Assembly: GCA_003013855.2 (NCBI GenBank)
Contig: ML058392.1
Span: forward strand, 2,046,001-2,110,000
From: Liriodendron chinense
Lineage: Eukaryota; Streptophyta; Magnoliopsida; Magnoliales; Magnoliaceae
DNA length: 64,000 nucleotides
Direction of reading: 5' to 3'
In this document: piece by piece, positions 34,737-46,164 of the stretch
Layout: the number at the start of each line of letters is the position of its first letter
Numbering within the stretch: the first letter of the stretch is position 1
Notes under the pieces: model-generated
What the model was told of the DNA's origin: nothing
Database searches by the model: none
The model's input: the letters and a program-made list of their open reading frames with translations, nothing else
Program-made: the position numbers and the translations under genes

Positions 34737-36194
34737 TGTGGACCCTCGCCGTTCCGCGCTCCCACACGACGTTCGTCCCTTTTCTTTTAGGAAAAGAAGA
34801 GGAGGATGCGTGAGTGTGAATTGCCGTTTGTGCCACTGGCTTGCCTCGTTCTCGAGGGCTTTGTTTGGTAGTCGTGTTTAAGCTGGATGTGTTTAAATGA
34901 GTTTATATAAGACCAGAGTCGCCACTAGCCAGTTATTTCGAATTTACAGTCGGCTAGACCCCGTAGAAACGTTAGAGAAGGGGATCCGAAGATTCCTTCC
35001 TCTAAAATGACTCTTTTTTATCTGCGGCCAGAGATTCGAGGTAAGGGATCACGGTTACAGGGTGGGAAGAGGTTAAGCACCCCACGCACTGCCCGTACCG
35101 AAGTACGGTCTTTACTTCACAGAATCGAACTAACACTTGAAAGTCTATTTTAATCCTCGTATATTCTCATAGATGACATGATGCATGAATGCAGGTCTGA
35201 ACAGTAAGAGTTTCTGATGGGCAAGTTCCACTAACAGGTAAGCCCAGAGCATACGCTCGAACTGACAGGTGCTTTATGCGGAATGCATGATGTGTGTTTG
35301 AATGATCAAAGTGCTTGTAGTGATATGTATATGAATGCGGGTCTGAACAGTAAGAGTTTCTGATGGGCAGGTTCCACTAACAGGCAAGCCCAGAGCATAC
35401 GCTCGAACTGACAGGTGCTTTATGCGAGATGCATGCTGTGTGTTTGAATAATCAAAGTGCTTGCAGTGAAGCAGGGGGGTTGGAAGAAAAGTAAATGTTG
35501 CACTTATGCTAGATGCGAATGAAATGATGTTGGTAAGGAACAGCTAGATGGACGGAGGTGTTGCAAGGATTGGCTTCGAGTGGCTGGATCAAGACTTGGA
35601 TGGCTTGGGAGACTTGGACCAGTGGTCAGGCTAGACTGGACCAGGGCCAGACTCTTCTCACTCGGGCTCTGCTTGGTGGAGGAATGGGCTAAAGGATGGA
35701 GAGGTGGACTCAAAGCTCTCGGACTGAAGAGAGGGGAAGTGGCTGTTGAAATAGGAAGAGGCTAGGGGTATTTATAGCGTTGGAGAGTGGCAGTTCTCGT
35801 AAATATGGGGGTCGCCCGTACGGACGCTCCTCGGTTTCCAGCGCGTGGTACGGTCATGTATAGGGCTGCTGTTTTGACTCAGTGGGTTAACTCGGTGGGT
35901 TAACTCAGCAGGTCGACTCGATGATTTGACTCGGCGGGTTGACTTGACGGGTTGACTCAGCGGGTTGACTCAGTGAGTTTGACTTTTTTAGGAATTTTTT
36001 ACTGGTTTTTCTCATGGGGGGTTTTTCAGGCTGATGTTTAGGGATGGGTTGACTGGGTTCAGGCTTGAGTTGGGCTATGGATTGGGGCTTACAAGGGTGA
36101 GTTTGGCTGAGTTTGGACTTGGGATTTGGGGGTATGGTCCTCCATTCATCCACCTATCTCTACCAACAGTGTAGCCGAAGGTGGGGTGTCTACA
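34737..36194 (-). repeat. Tat 5' LTR (right copy), 1458 bp
   Basis: Same ends and order as the left copy. The 146-bp duplication starts at 35195 and 35341, the TATA box lies at 35769-35776 and the minisatellite at 35874-35985 (about one unit shorter). As the element reads on minus, this copy supplies the promoter for the genomic RNA. Confidence 0.93.
35769..35776 (-). promoter_or_regulatory. TATA box of the Tat 5' LTR
   Basis: Minus-strand TATAAATA lies about 420 bp into the LTR from its outer end and is conserved at 18315-18322 in the other LTR. It implies U3 of about 0.45 kb and R-U5 of about 1 kb. Transcription would start about 30 bp further left. Confidence 0.65.
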
Positions 36195-36204
36195 GGCGCG
36201 TATC

Positions 36205-36400
36205 CAACAAGGCGCACACGGTAGTGCCAAACTTAACATCATGGCATATGCAATCAACAACACATACATGGTAATGCCAATACCTAATCTTCAATGTCAA
36301 AGCACATTCATTCAATAAGACACACGATAATGCCGACTTTCATAATAAGGCATATTCATCCAAAATCTCCACATGGTAATGCCAACGTAACAAGGCCTCG
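36205..36400. repeat. Imperfect 50-60-bp repeats in the outer LTR
   Basis: 'acacggtaatgcca' recurs near 36209, 36265, 36325 and 36375. Non-coding. The repeat context also shows that GGCGC is the ancestral form of the Tat target site. Confidence 0.6.
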
Positions 36401-37029
36401 CATGGGCTTCATCTCTTTACATCAACGGTTACATCAGTATGGGGTTAAGGGGCGTTCATTACTATAACATCCATATACAATATCCCATAGCAAACAACAC
36501 ATCTATGAGCATATGGCAACGTAAATCAAGAATAATCTCCTCATAAGCATGCATATCATCACAATTCTTTTTCCAACCACTTATGCATAGTTCATACATC
36601 AAAATTCAACATATAACACAAGGAACACCATACAATTCATATTTACATGGAAATATTTCAACAAGCACGGTTTCAAGAAGTCACGTAACAAAATCCTAGT
36701 TTCCAAGCATAAAAACAATATACAATGTAATATTATCGTAAATGGGCTTAAAGGAAATCCCCACCTCTGAGTTTGGTTGGTTTGAGACGTTGCTAGGGCC
36801 GTGAAGTATCTCTTAGATCCAAAACCTAACATGTTTAACAGAAAACACGAGATTAATGTATAGATCAATACGATTTTCATCGCCACGACCAACTAGGGTT
36901 AGATCTACACCTAGGGTTAGGGTTTAGGCTAGATCTAGGAAACAAAACTCATGGTTGGATGGATTCTTACCTCCCCTAGAGTGATATAACTCGGAACACA
37001 GTCGGGTCAACTCGGCTTGACTCGCTCCA

Positions 37030-37080
37030 TTGCCTTCTCTCTCTTTCCTCCTCTTTCTTCTTTTCCCTCTTCTTCTTTCT

Positions 37081-37112
<32 letters not shown>

Positions 37113-37371
37113 AGACTTTGAGCTCCCATAGTGCCTCAATCTTAGACGCACTTGACCCAACCTGGCCAGCCCAACACGATAGCCACTCTCTCTCTCCTCT
37201 GATCTTTTCTTCTTCTTCTTCTTCTTCTTATTCTCTTTCTTTCTTCTTCTTCCACACCTGTTGGAAGTCCAGCAGGGAGGCTGGACAACTCCAACTCAAT
37301 AGATGACCTGGTTGAGTCGGCCCAGTGCGGCAGCCCCACGACACGCACTCTCCCTCTCTCTCTATTCACGG

Positions 37372-37421
<50 letters not shown>

Positions 37422-37445
37422 CACGGCCTCTCTCCCTCTCTCTCA
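37030..37445. repeat. CT/CTT-rich microsatellite tract of the outer LTR
   Basis: (CT)n runs at about 37089-37112 and 37371-37440 and a (CTT)n run near 37205-37230. Short acidic or Arg/Glu-rich ORFs here are artefacts of composition. Confidence 0.8.
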
Positions 37446-38445
37446 TTTTCTCTCTACAAGATCAGATGACTGAGAAGAGGAGACATGCAGCTAGGGAGGT
37501 ATGAACTAGGGTTTTTTAAGTCGGCCGAGCGTTGGGTGATTGCGGAACGTGGTTTGAGTTGGAGGAAGAAACGGATCTGATTCTGGGTATCCTTTGCGCG
37601 TGGGGCTCGTTGGGAAGCTAGGTGGGGTCCATACGAGGCTTTGGGTGAAGTTTGGACTGATCATGCGTAGCGAATCAACGGATCTTGGCATTCTTGGTTT
37701 TGAACGGTGATTCGAAGCGGGCCACGATGTCGTCAATCGGTCATAGGATTATAATGGACTGTATTTAGGTGGGCCGCGGATCTAATCGACGGGTTGGATT
37801 GACCGGTGGGGTCCATCATGATGGACAACGTGGGGTGCATGGATGGACAGCGAACCATGCTGTTGCCGCTGGAGAAGAAGAAGAAAAAAGAAAAACTCTT
37901 TTTTTGTTAAGTCACAAACGTAACCTGTGCGTTACGCATGGGTTCGATGAGTGGGGTCAACTAAGGTGGATCTGGACAATTTCCTCCGTCTAATAGGTGG
38001 GAAATATAAAAATAACTGTTGACAAGAAAAATGAGGCAGATCCGAGTTAAGGTGGGCCACTTATGGATCGATTTCTAATTAGGGCATTTGTAGGATGATC
38101 GGAGGGCTGAAATTCGACGTGTACGGCTAAAATGTGCCCAAAAGCTCATATACGAAGTTTTGTGTGAAGATGATAGCCAGAAATCATAATGCTTAAAAAT
38201 GACAACTTCACTTAAGTTTGACTAATGGCATTTTCGTAATTATTTGAAAACTGTAAGATTTTCAAAATCCGATCTTTTCATGATGTTTATGGGATCATTT
38301 TGAGGAACTTTTGTAAAAAGTCTCCTATCAAATCTCTTACGGATGGTCCGTTGTTTTCAAAACAAGGTAAACGTACGATATAAAATCAAAATAAAATTTT
38401 GAAAATTCTGAAATAAATCTCGAAAATCCGGGGTGTTACATTTGT

Positions 38446-39018
38446 TCCACTGTCTTATGATGCTTGGTTTTAAGGTAATACATCAACAATGTTGTGGTGA
38501 TATCAGCCCTCACTACTATATTATCTAAGGAGCCTCTTTTTAATTTTCAAGTTCGTTGTTTGTGGATATTTCCCATAGTTATGAAGTATTGCTGTATGGA
38601 AGCACTCAGTAGAATATGCTTAATCATAATTGTGTATTCACACACACTTCTGAAAATTGGCAAATCATATCCTATATTAAGAGGAAAAACACATTGAGAA
38701 ACTGTTGGGACTTTAGATATGCCTAGATTGGTGATTCAACTAATTATTTATTTTTCTCTACGCATAAGATGAACATCTTCAGATTTTGTGTAAATACATC
38801 TCATGGTTGCCTTCTGTTTTCAAGTTGGAGATTTGGAATTGGTATTTTCTTGAAGTTTATTTTTCTTTTTTTCTTTTCCTCAGAAGTTTATATTCCTTAA
38901 TTGATCTATACACTATGGATGCTTTCACATTTTATTCACTTGAGAGATTATCTTTCTAAAGTATATGGTTTCATTTTTTTTACAACACACTAAGAAAGGT
39001 GAAATTTTATGTTTGTAG
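38446..39018. other. Right flank of the outer element, no coding segment recognised
   Basis: AT-rich intron-like sequence leading to the acceptor of the oligopeptidase exon. This DNA was contiguous with 15528-16337 before the insertion. Confidence 0.4.
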
Positions 39019-39147
39019 ATATTGAAGACTTGAAGAGATTTTGTAGAGCTCAGGGTGCTAACAAAACTAATGACTTGAAGCACTGGGACATAAACTTTTG
39101 GAGTGAGAGGCTTCGTGAATCGTGAATCAAAGTATGATATAAATGAG
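39019..39147 (+). pseudogene. Single exon of oligopeptidase A (M3 zinc peptidase), frameshifted
   Basis: A TTTGTAG acceptor and an AATGAG|GTATGG donor bound an exon encoding IEDLKRFCRAQGA, LKHWDINFWSERLRES and KYDINE. This is the segment just N-terminal of the catalytic part of plant organellar/cytosolic oligopeptidase A (peptidase family M3, thimet type), which clears short peptides. A tandem 7-bp duplication (GTGAATC, about 39121-39134) shifts the frame and makes a TGA after RES. I could not find the neighbouring exons, including the one with the HEFGH zinc site, to either side within the window. So it is a stranded exon or a heavily decayed gene. Confidence 0.82.
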
Positions 39148-40890
39148 GTATGGAATCTATATACATTTAGAGTTTTTATAGTTGGCTCTTAACTGGGTCT
39201 AGCTTGCATTTGGTTTTCATTTGTTATAGGTTGGGTCCATTTTAGGCTGGTCCAAATCAGTCCCATTTAGAAATGGGGTCCAGGTTGGGTTGATTTAAGA
39301 GGTCTCCAACTCCACCCTTTACTAATTAGGGATGAATTTTGGATCTAGACCTAATCCAATGGGTCCACATTCAGACCCAGACCCATTTATTGTCAAAAGA
39401 AGGGTCTAATAACCGGTCATTGACCCAACCCTTTGCAATTTAGACTCAACAGATGTAGGGTCATGATTAAATCAAGAATTCCTAATGAGGGAATTGGGGA
39501 TGAAGCAGAGTGATTTAATGAAGCTAATGTTGTTTTCTAAAATTGCAATGAGAACTTCATTAAAGCTAAAATGATTTTGTGAATCTAATATTTGATATAT
39601 TAAATGATAATAGCTGCTCCAGTGCTCGCAAAACACTATGGACTTTAATATGGATTCTACAATCCTTTTTTAGAAGGCAAACATTGTTAGCTTGGTACCT
39701 GTGCATAAGGTTAGTTGTCCCATGCCTTTTTGAATCATGATACAAATTCCTATGTTTTCTAGGACATGACTAGGACAATTGAAAGGGTCCATACTAATTG
39801 CATTTGATTTCCTCTATGGTCTTCTGGCAGTTTCATCTCCTTTATGAGTCATACTCTGTTCATTAGTTTAAAATTTGATTAATTTCAACTCATTTCAAAA
39901 CTGTAGTTGTGCATTTTTAATCTTTAATTAATGTTAGATCAATTTTACTATTTTTATTTAAAATTTATCATAAAATTGTCTAACTATTGCTTTTGCTTAT
40001 GAAAAATTCAGGGTCATTGCAATGCATATACATTATAGCAATTAGGTTACTCGAGAAAACTTATATAGCAAGCTTTCTCTTATGGACTCTGGAAGTGAAG
40101 GTTTGATTGAGGAAGATGCTAGGGGGGAGCGTGTAACTGACTTCATGTGATGAAATCACTTTCTGCATAAATATTATAATTCTTGAGCATTTTCTTTTCC
40201 ACAATTCATAAGTGTTGAAAAAAGGAGTGTTGTGGGTTTTTTCCTATTATATGTAAGGGAATCTCATGTGGGTGCTTTTGCAATTATCAGTTCTTGAAGT
40301 CTGTGTAATCATTTGATTGTTCTGTTAGAACTAGATGTGGCATCAATTCCGAAGCTAATGGTTTGGAACTAGGTATGTCTTGATACTTTTTCCTTTATCG
40401 TTCTTTCTTCAACTTGTATGGTCCAGTAATACTTTATTTTCTTTTTTCTCTGTTTGAGACACTGCATTAGATGTGCAATAACCCAAGTTACATCTCTTTG
40501 TTTGAGGGATAAATTTAGAGACATGCATTAGACAAGACATTATTACTCTTTTGTTGAGATTTGTGGAAATGCCTGTATGAAACTTGGATTGGGGCCATCC
40601 TACAGAGAGCTTAAGTCACGACAAAAAAAATTACAATGATCAAATGATCTTAGCTTATCTAAAAAGGGGCCATCTAATAGACAGGTGAAAACAAAGGTAC
40701 TCTAGTATTTATGGCAGCACATACAGATGCCATCTCAACCTTATCCTCTTAGGTATTTATCTCTAGTACCTCAAATTCAGTATGCTAGAATGTCTTTGCT
40801 ATGACAAATGAAATGTATATGAAAGAAATTTCCCATTTCTCGTATCTTCCATTTTTGTCATCCATAATTAATGGTGTGGTGCTTTCTGAG
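39148..40890. other. Intronic or intergenic, nothing recognised
   Basis: Low GC. No M3-family exon or other domain found in any frame. Confidence 0.4.
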
Positions 40891-40894
40891 CCAC

Positions 40895-41032
40895 ACATAC
40901 ACACACACACGCACGCACTCACGCGCACACACATTAGTTATTGGGGACGGTTTCGAATCGATAGGTAATCAAATAAACTTCACTTTTGGTTCATCTTTGT
41001 TCTTTTATTATTTTTTTTTCCAATGCATCTTG

Positions 41033-41088
<56 letters not shown>

Positions 41089-41181
41089 TATTGGGGACGG
41101 TTTCGAATCTAATAGGTAATGAAATAAACTTCACTTTTGGTTCATCTTTTTTTTTTTCTTTTTTCCAGTGCATCTTGATTT
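40895..41181. repeat. 150-bp tandem duplication built on an (AC)n microsatellite
   Basis: 'gttattggggacggtttcga' at about 40937 and 41087, each preceded by an AC tract (about 40897-40933; 41037-41085) and followed by 'aaacttcacttttggttcat'. Thr-His repeat ORFs here are artefacts. Confidence 0.85.
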
Positions 41182-42279
41182 GCTTTATGTTGTGCAAGGT
41201 TGTTTGCTCGGTGAACTTCGACTTGATTGGACTAACCAATTGCCAAAATGTCCAAGCTAATATTTGAATGCCAATGGCCTTTAGAAGAACCAGTGGCAAA
41301 GAATTCATTACTGCACAAATTCCTTTTTGACTTTTCTAATATCCTGGCTATTGGATTGGGCTTGCATGGCTTACAATGGCTTAAAAAATTTAATAATAGT
41401 GAATTGGTTGGTCTATTGGTCTATTTTAATAATTTGTAGATGCTTATTTTGGTTTCGAACATGATTTCAAATCGCCTGACATAATATCATGTCCATACAA
41501 ACATGTCAAAAGGCATACTCTACCACATAAGAATCCATCTTATTTCAAGACCTGGTAATCCTTAATCTTTTGTAACATCCCTTTCTTTTTTACTATTTTT
41601 ATATCTTTATTTTTAAAGGAACCAGTGTTGTGTTTAAGTTTTTACATGCTAATGGAATTACTCTTTTTAAATTACGAGAGGAAACTATCATTTTTGTGCT
41701 GAGCATGCACCCTTGACTGAACTAGCTCAAAGGGCATTCAACTGGGCTCTTTATGAGAAGATGAAATCGGGTAATTTAAAACTATTTTCTCCTCACTTTT
41801 GCTGATTGTAGCTTTAATAGCTTTAAGGACATGATTTCTTGAATTTGTATGCTTGGAGGAAAGAATTTGGCATTTGAAGTTTTTTTTTTTTTTGCTTGGA
41901 TGATTGAATTTGGCATTTTGGGTTTTGTTTTTAGGAGACTTTTGAGTTTTGTTTGCTCATTTTTCTGGTAGTGAAAGTTGAACTGGTTAGTAGCACAATC
42001 TCTTGGACTTTTGAAGTTTCTATTGGTTTTAAATGCTCTAATTTATTTATTTATGTATTTTTTTTCAAAATTATTATCTTTATCCCTAATTATTAATGGT
42101 GCGCGTTCAACAATTACTCTTAAAGACAGAGAACAGGTTCATTGAATGCACAACCACTGATTTTACAAAGGCGCTAAAATTATTTTGAATACAATGGTAA
42201 GCAAGGAAGCAGTTTCATTTGCAAGTTCTTTGCTACGATTTCCTAAAAACATTGAGCTTTCTTACTAGGTTGTGGTGTG

Positions 42280-42282
<3 letters not shown>
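41182..42282. other. Non-coding, one weak exon-like segment
   Basis: An open piece at about 41700-41775 (plus) reads TELAQRAFNWALYEKMKSG and ends at a possible GTAATT donor. I cannot name it. 'tgctcatttttctggtagtg' at about 41954-41973 resembles the CACTA end at 42725-42745. Confidence 0.3.

Positions 42283-42316
<34 letters not shown>
42283..42316. repeat. (GT)n microsatellite
   Basis: About 16 GT dinucleotides. Confidence 0.9.
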
Positions 42317-42319
<3 letters not shown>

Positions 42320-42369
42320 TAGGTAACAATGTTTTCAGTATACTTTCAAGGATAGCATATTAAAAATAA

Positions 42370-42745
42370 ATTTTTTTTACAATAGCGGTATATGTAGCCG
42401 TTGTTGGTACATGCCCTGATAGATTAATCGCTACGATTTGTAAGCCATGGAAGTCCTTGTATATGCCGTTATTGTAAATTTTTTATTTTTAGCTACGAAT
42501 ATAGTTTGTAGCTCTACTTACAGAGGCAATATTTTTTTAAAGGCCATGGCTATGGAATAACTATTTTTAGCTACAGCTTTGTTCTGTATTCATAGATTAA
42601 TAGCTATGGATAAAATCCAAAGCATATCTCAAAAGTTAAGCAATAGCTACGAATTAGCTATAGACCAGCTACGGACTATATCCGTAGCTATCAGTAAATA
42701 ACTACGAATATAGTCTGTAGACTTTGCTCATTTTTTTTGGTAGTG
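42370..42745. mobile_element. CACTA-type transposon end with subterminal repeats
   Basis: The right terminus ...TTTTTTTTGGTAGTG (ending 42745) is the inverse of CACTACCAAAAAAAA, a standard CACTA terminal repeat. Upstream are at least seven degenerate copies of TAGCTACGRAT in both orientations (about 42430, 42491, 42572, 42601, 42648, 42668, 42702), as expected for subterminal transposase-binding sites. No matching left terminus and no transposase were found, so it is a partial or non-autonomous copy. Confidence 0.65.
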
Positions 42746-42779
42746 TCTCCTCATTTTAACACTAGCTATAGATCATAAC

Positions 42780-42948
42780 CTCCAATCTAGAAACCAAAAC
42801 GTCCACAAAATCGACCATCCTAACAGCGTTCAATCATTAATATAGATCCAGGGATCTAAGCCGTGTGTAGGAATATGACGAGAGTGAGGAACATCCGAAA
42901 TTCTTATAAAAAGATTCCCTTGCCTAAAGACAACAACACATGAAAATC

Positions 42949-42982
<34 letters not shown>

Positions 42983-44520
42983 TGCTAAGTTAAGCCGACT
43001 CGTAGGCTGTTGAGTTGAGTCGAGTTAGACGCCGACTTTGTTGCTGGCCTGGAAGGAAGGAAAGAAGAAGATAAGGAAATGAAGAAGAAGAAGAGGAAGA
43101 AAATAAGAAATTCGATTTCAGTGAGTTAACCAGCTGAGTTGAGACGCCGAGTCAACTTGGTGGTTGGAGTCGAAATTCAAGTCCAAATTTCAAATTGTAA
43201 ACAATGAGTTATCTCTTGTATCGTTTTTCGTATTGTGATTCAGATTTTATTTTCGTTTCTCAAATTTACAACTATGAAGACGATGAGTTTCAAATATTTT
43301 TCTAATTGCTGTTGGAATTGTTGTTCATGATTCGAATTGCTACAACTCAAATTTTTATATTTTATTTTGCTGATAATTCTGATGTTGTATCCATATTTTG
43401 ATGATTATACTTTTTATGGATTTAAACCGTTTATATGGAATTTGTAATTACACTGTATATTAAGAATTTTTAACAAAAACTTGTGAATTTGGGATTTAGT
43501 TTGATGCCCTGAATAGGGATGGATATTGATGAAATTGATTTTGCATTATCTTGAAAATGAATTGATTTAATTCATACATTGCACAAATTGAGAACTCCAA
43601 TTTTATCTTTGGGTGAGTACCTTAGTGTACATGCAATAAATCCAGTTGATGACCTTAAGGTGAGCACCCATGTGTGTGCAATAGGCCCATTGATTATTTT
43701 TAGGTGAGCACCCATGCGTGTGCAATAGCCTCTGTGAATTTTAGATGAGTGCACAAGTGTGTGCAATATTCCCTAGTTGAGCGCCCTGGTGTGTGCAATA
43801 TACCGTTGTATTCCATCGATTATGGATGGGTTGGTTGAGCTCCCTGATGTGTGCAATATACCGTTGTATTCCATCGATTATGGATGGCTTGGTTGAGCTC
43901 CCTGGTGTGTGCAATATACCATACTATCGTCTCCGATGGATATCAGTTGATTGTGGCAAGTTGGGTGAGTGCCCTGGTGTGTACAAAAGACCAACTTTTA
44001 AGTATGACGAATCTTTATTAAACAATGTTGGCCTAACTGTATAAAATTGGTCCTGAATGTTCTACTAATAACCGTACTAATACATTTGACGCATACTTGC
44101 ATATCTTGCATCACATGCATGATTTTAGGAGCTTTTGGTTTGATAAACTTATATTGATTTATCTATGTTTCATATTTTGTGAAACTCTTCCTATGTGATT
44201 TTACTCATTGGGTTACATGTGATAAACTGTACAAGATTACTCGTCGGCTTTTATAGCCGACGCAATGTTATGCAATTAATCGTTGTGGCAGATGATGACT
44301 TAGAAGAATTTGAAGAGGCAAATCTAAAGGAAGAATTTTAGAAGACTTACTATAGTAGATTTCTTTTTTATTTAAAATTTGATAAGTGTTGATGTAATAA
44401 GGTCCATTAGTTGGCCATTAGTTAAACGAGTTGGAAACCTTATTAGTTGAACTTTATTAATAGAGTTGGTTTATTTTGATTCTATGTGATGGATACCATG
44501 TGAATGTGAAAAAAAAAATA
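42780..44520. mobile_element. Probable Gypsy LTR debris
   Basis: No ORF of interest. Contains a (GA)n tract (42951-42975), a 'gtgagc-ccctggtgtgtgca' repeat series (43610-43990) including two near-identical 58-bp units (anchors 43779, 43837, 43895), and a perfect hairpin CGTCGGC-tttta-...GCCGACG at 44242-44262 before a 'gcagatgatgac' block. These motifs are familiar from plant Gypsy LTRs. Ends not determined. Confidence 0.45.
43779..43952. repeat. 58-bp tandem repeat
   Basis: 'gagctccctggtgtgtgcaa' followed by 'taccgttgtattccatcgat' repeated with 58-bp period. More diverged units extend left to about 43610. Confidence 0.85.
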
Positions 44521-44692
44521 AGTTGAGATTTTGAAGCATTCATTATTTATCTAACACCCTCTGTTTGAGTCCCTATGTTCGAATCCCAAGTTTTGGGGGC
44601 TTTATAATTTATATAGAACACTAGTATCAAGCATATTAAAAAAATTAAACTTCTTGATATTATTGATAAATACAACACCTACCTTAAACACA

Positions 44693-45461
44693 CTATTGAA
44701 AATTTCTTATTAGTATTACATTGTTTCTCTTTAGTGAAACCCCCTCTTTACAAAATCTCATATCAAACTTTTCTGCAACTAAACATACAATAGATCCTAG
44801 ATTCATTCTCATCCTAGGGGAAAAAAGAGTGTCTTTAAGTAGCAGAGAATGTCGAACCTTTAACTCAAGGAGATATATACCAATTCTAATCACATTCTTC
44901 AATGTATTATTTTTTATATACAATTTGTAACTTCTAATTAGAATAGTCCGAAAGTCTTCAAAACCTTATTTTTTTCTTCATTACTTACCTTATTTCGCTT
45001 GAATCTAAAATCTATTTGTTTAAATTTTAAATCAACTATCAATACTTCTGTATAGACACAATTAATGGGTAGAGGAGAGTTTACTATTTTATGTTTGGAC
45101 CATGTTCTGTCTTAATGACCTTACTTTCTACACACAAAGAAGGAACCATCACCTTATCCTCTAACTCTTTTGTTGTTGTCTTTCGTTGGTTGCATAGGGA
45201 GTTATGGGTTTGTAGTGGTTGTGGAGCTTTTATGTTTATGAGTTGATATATAGGGGATATGGTTGATTTTGAGGTGGATATGGTTGGTGTTGGGGTGGTA
45301 GTTGTTGGTGACAAGTTGGGTATAAAAAAAATTGAGGAGAAATTGATAGATGATAGGATAGATTAGAAATACATTGCTTGCTACACATTCTTACAATATG
45401 ACTTGTGTAGAGCTATAAAAATATTTTACCATTTCCTCTCATCAAAACCGCGCCGATCATG
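44693..45461 (-). pseudogene. Copia gag/protease-region fragment
   Basis: The minus ORF 44693-44923 reads TLKNVIRIGIYLLELKVRHS, LLLKDTLFSPRMRMNLGSI and CKEGVSLKRNN. It matches the Copia stretch between gag and integrase ('L-LKDVLY-P-IR-NLIS'). The sequence up to the primer-binding site at 45462 is compressed and has no readable gag, so an internal deletion is likely. Pol is absent to the left. Confidence 0.6.
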
Positions 45462-45473
45462 GCTCTAATAACA
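45462..45473 (-). other. Copia primer-binding site (initiator tRNA-Met)
   Basis: Minus-strand TGTTATTAGAGC matches the Copia consensus TGGTATCAGAGC at 10 of 12 positions, followed by CATGATC. It sits one base inside the LTR end at 45475. Confidence 0.7.
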
Positions 45474-45474
45474 T

Positions 45475-45729
45475 TGTTGTTTTCAAATAGAGAACGTGAT
45501 TCATTACATTTAGGTTATGATTATGGATTGAATAACAAGATCACATAACTGAATCGAAAAGTCAAAATACGAAGATTGACAACCCACTCAAATCAACCAA
45601 ACAAGGGGAAGATGAGCTAATTCACTTACTTGATTTGATAGTGACAATGGTATGCGGATGTAAGCGAGAGTGGGCCTCCTCTTCTTCTCTTCACCTATGA
45701 ACACAACTCCACATACACTCTTTTTCCTC

Positions 45730-45787
<58 letters not shown>

Positions 45788-45790
45788 CCT
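45475..45790 (-). mobile_element. Copia 5' LTR, inner part, with (CT)n
   Basis: Starts TGTTGTTTTC next to the primer-binding site. 45540-45720 aligns with 10060-10260. It ends in a (CT)n microsatellite (about 45735-45781), after which similarity is lost where the Gypsy LTR-like sequence begins. Confidence 0.55.
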
Positions 45791-45984
45791 CTAGGGACGT
45801 GATGAGGTCAATCACCGTCTTCCTTAGGGGATAACTACTCTGAATCCACGGGGCTCTCTAAACTCCTCAACAGAGCTTCCTCAAATCCATGAGGGAAAAT
45901 TTTGAATCCATGAGAGGAAAAATGATAAAAGTCACCATTTTGATTAATAATAATGAAGGCTTACTCTCAAAATGCGTTTAACAA

Positions 45985-45996
45985 GTATTTAAATAC
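45985..45996 (-). promoter_or_regulatory. TATA-like site in Gypsy LTR
   Basis: Palindromic GTATTTAAATAC, followed on minus by leader-like sequence. Typical of an LTR core promoter. Confidence 0.4.
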
Positions 45997-46164
45997 TCCA
46001 AACAAACCCCAATGGGTAATTTGAAAGAGTCTCAATGAAAAAGGAAATAAAACATAAAAAAGGTGTAAGTCCACACAAAACAGAGCGGGCTGTCGATCGA
46101 ACGAATATGTCTGAAATATTCCAGAAAAGTCCATAGACCAAGATGTGATTTTTGGAAAATTTTC

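Larger units (their letters stand above)
17283..36194 (-). mobile_element. Complete Ty3/Gypsy element, Tat lineage, 18.9 kb
   Basis: LTRs at 17283-18752 and 34737-36194 both run TGTGGACCC...GTGTCTACA. The flanks are GGCAC (17278-17282) and GGCGC (36195-36199), a 5-bp TSD with one transition. Reading on minus from the right LTR: primer-binding site, gag, protease, RT, a first RNase H, a second (acquired) RNase H, integrase, 7.4 kb of repeat-rich DNA with an antisense gene, polypurine tract, 3' LTR. RT before integrase places it in Ty3/Gypsy. The dual RNase H, DNGS protease and extra ORF are Tat-lineage traits. No chromodomain was seen. All coding parts are broken. Confidence 0.93.
16343..38440. 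mobile_element. LTR-type element (probable solo LTR, about 3.2 kb) split by the Tat element
   Basis: The left end is TGTAACGCCCCGAAATTTTG at 16343. The right end, ...AATCCGGGGTGTTACA at 38440, is nearly its inverse. TTTGT stands on both sides (16338-16342 and 38441-38445), a perfect 5-bp TSD. Without the nested 17283-36194 element the sequence is about 3.2 kb with no gag or pol and no internal direct-repeat LTR pair, so a solo LTR is the simplest reading. Plant Gypsy LTRs often start TGTAACACCCCG. Internal features are 'gacgggatcactccactctt' twice and 'aaacgggcccatgcacactt' twice (16909-17070), small repeats at 36205-36400 and a CT-rich tract at 37030-37445. A non-autonomous element cannot be excluded. 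Confidence 0.82.

Noticed and set aside
36924..37369. Arg/Glu-rich and Ser-rich ORFs
   Set aside because: Arise from CT/GA-rich tracts of the outer LTR.
40871..41308. Thr-His and Val-Cys repeat ORFs
   Set aside because: Translations of the (AC)n microsatellite.
41954..42745. Complete CACTA element between two 'tgctcattttt..ggtagtg' sites
   Set aside because: Both sites are in the same orientation; a CACTA element needs inverted ends.
43610..43990. CRISPR-like spaced repeats
   Set aside because: Eukaryotic context, repeats diverge gradually and spacers are themselves repeated. This is an LTR minisatellite.
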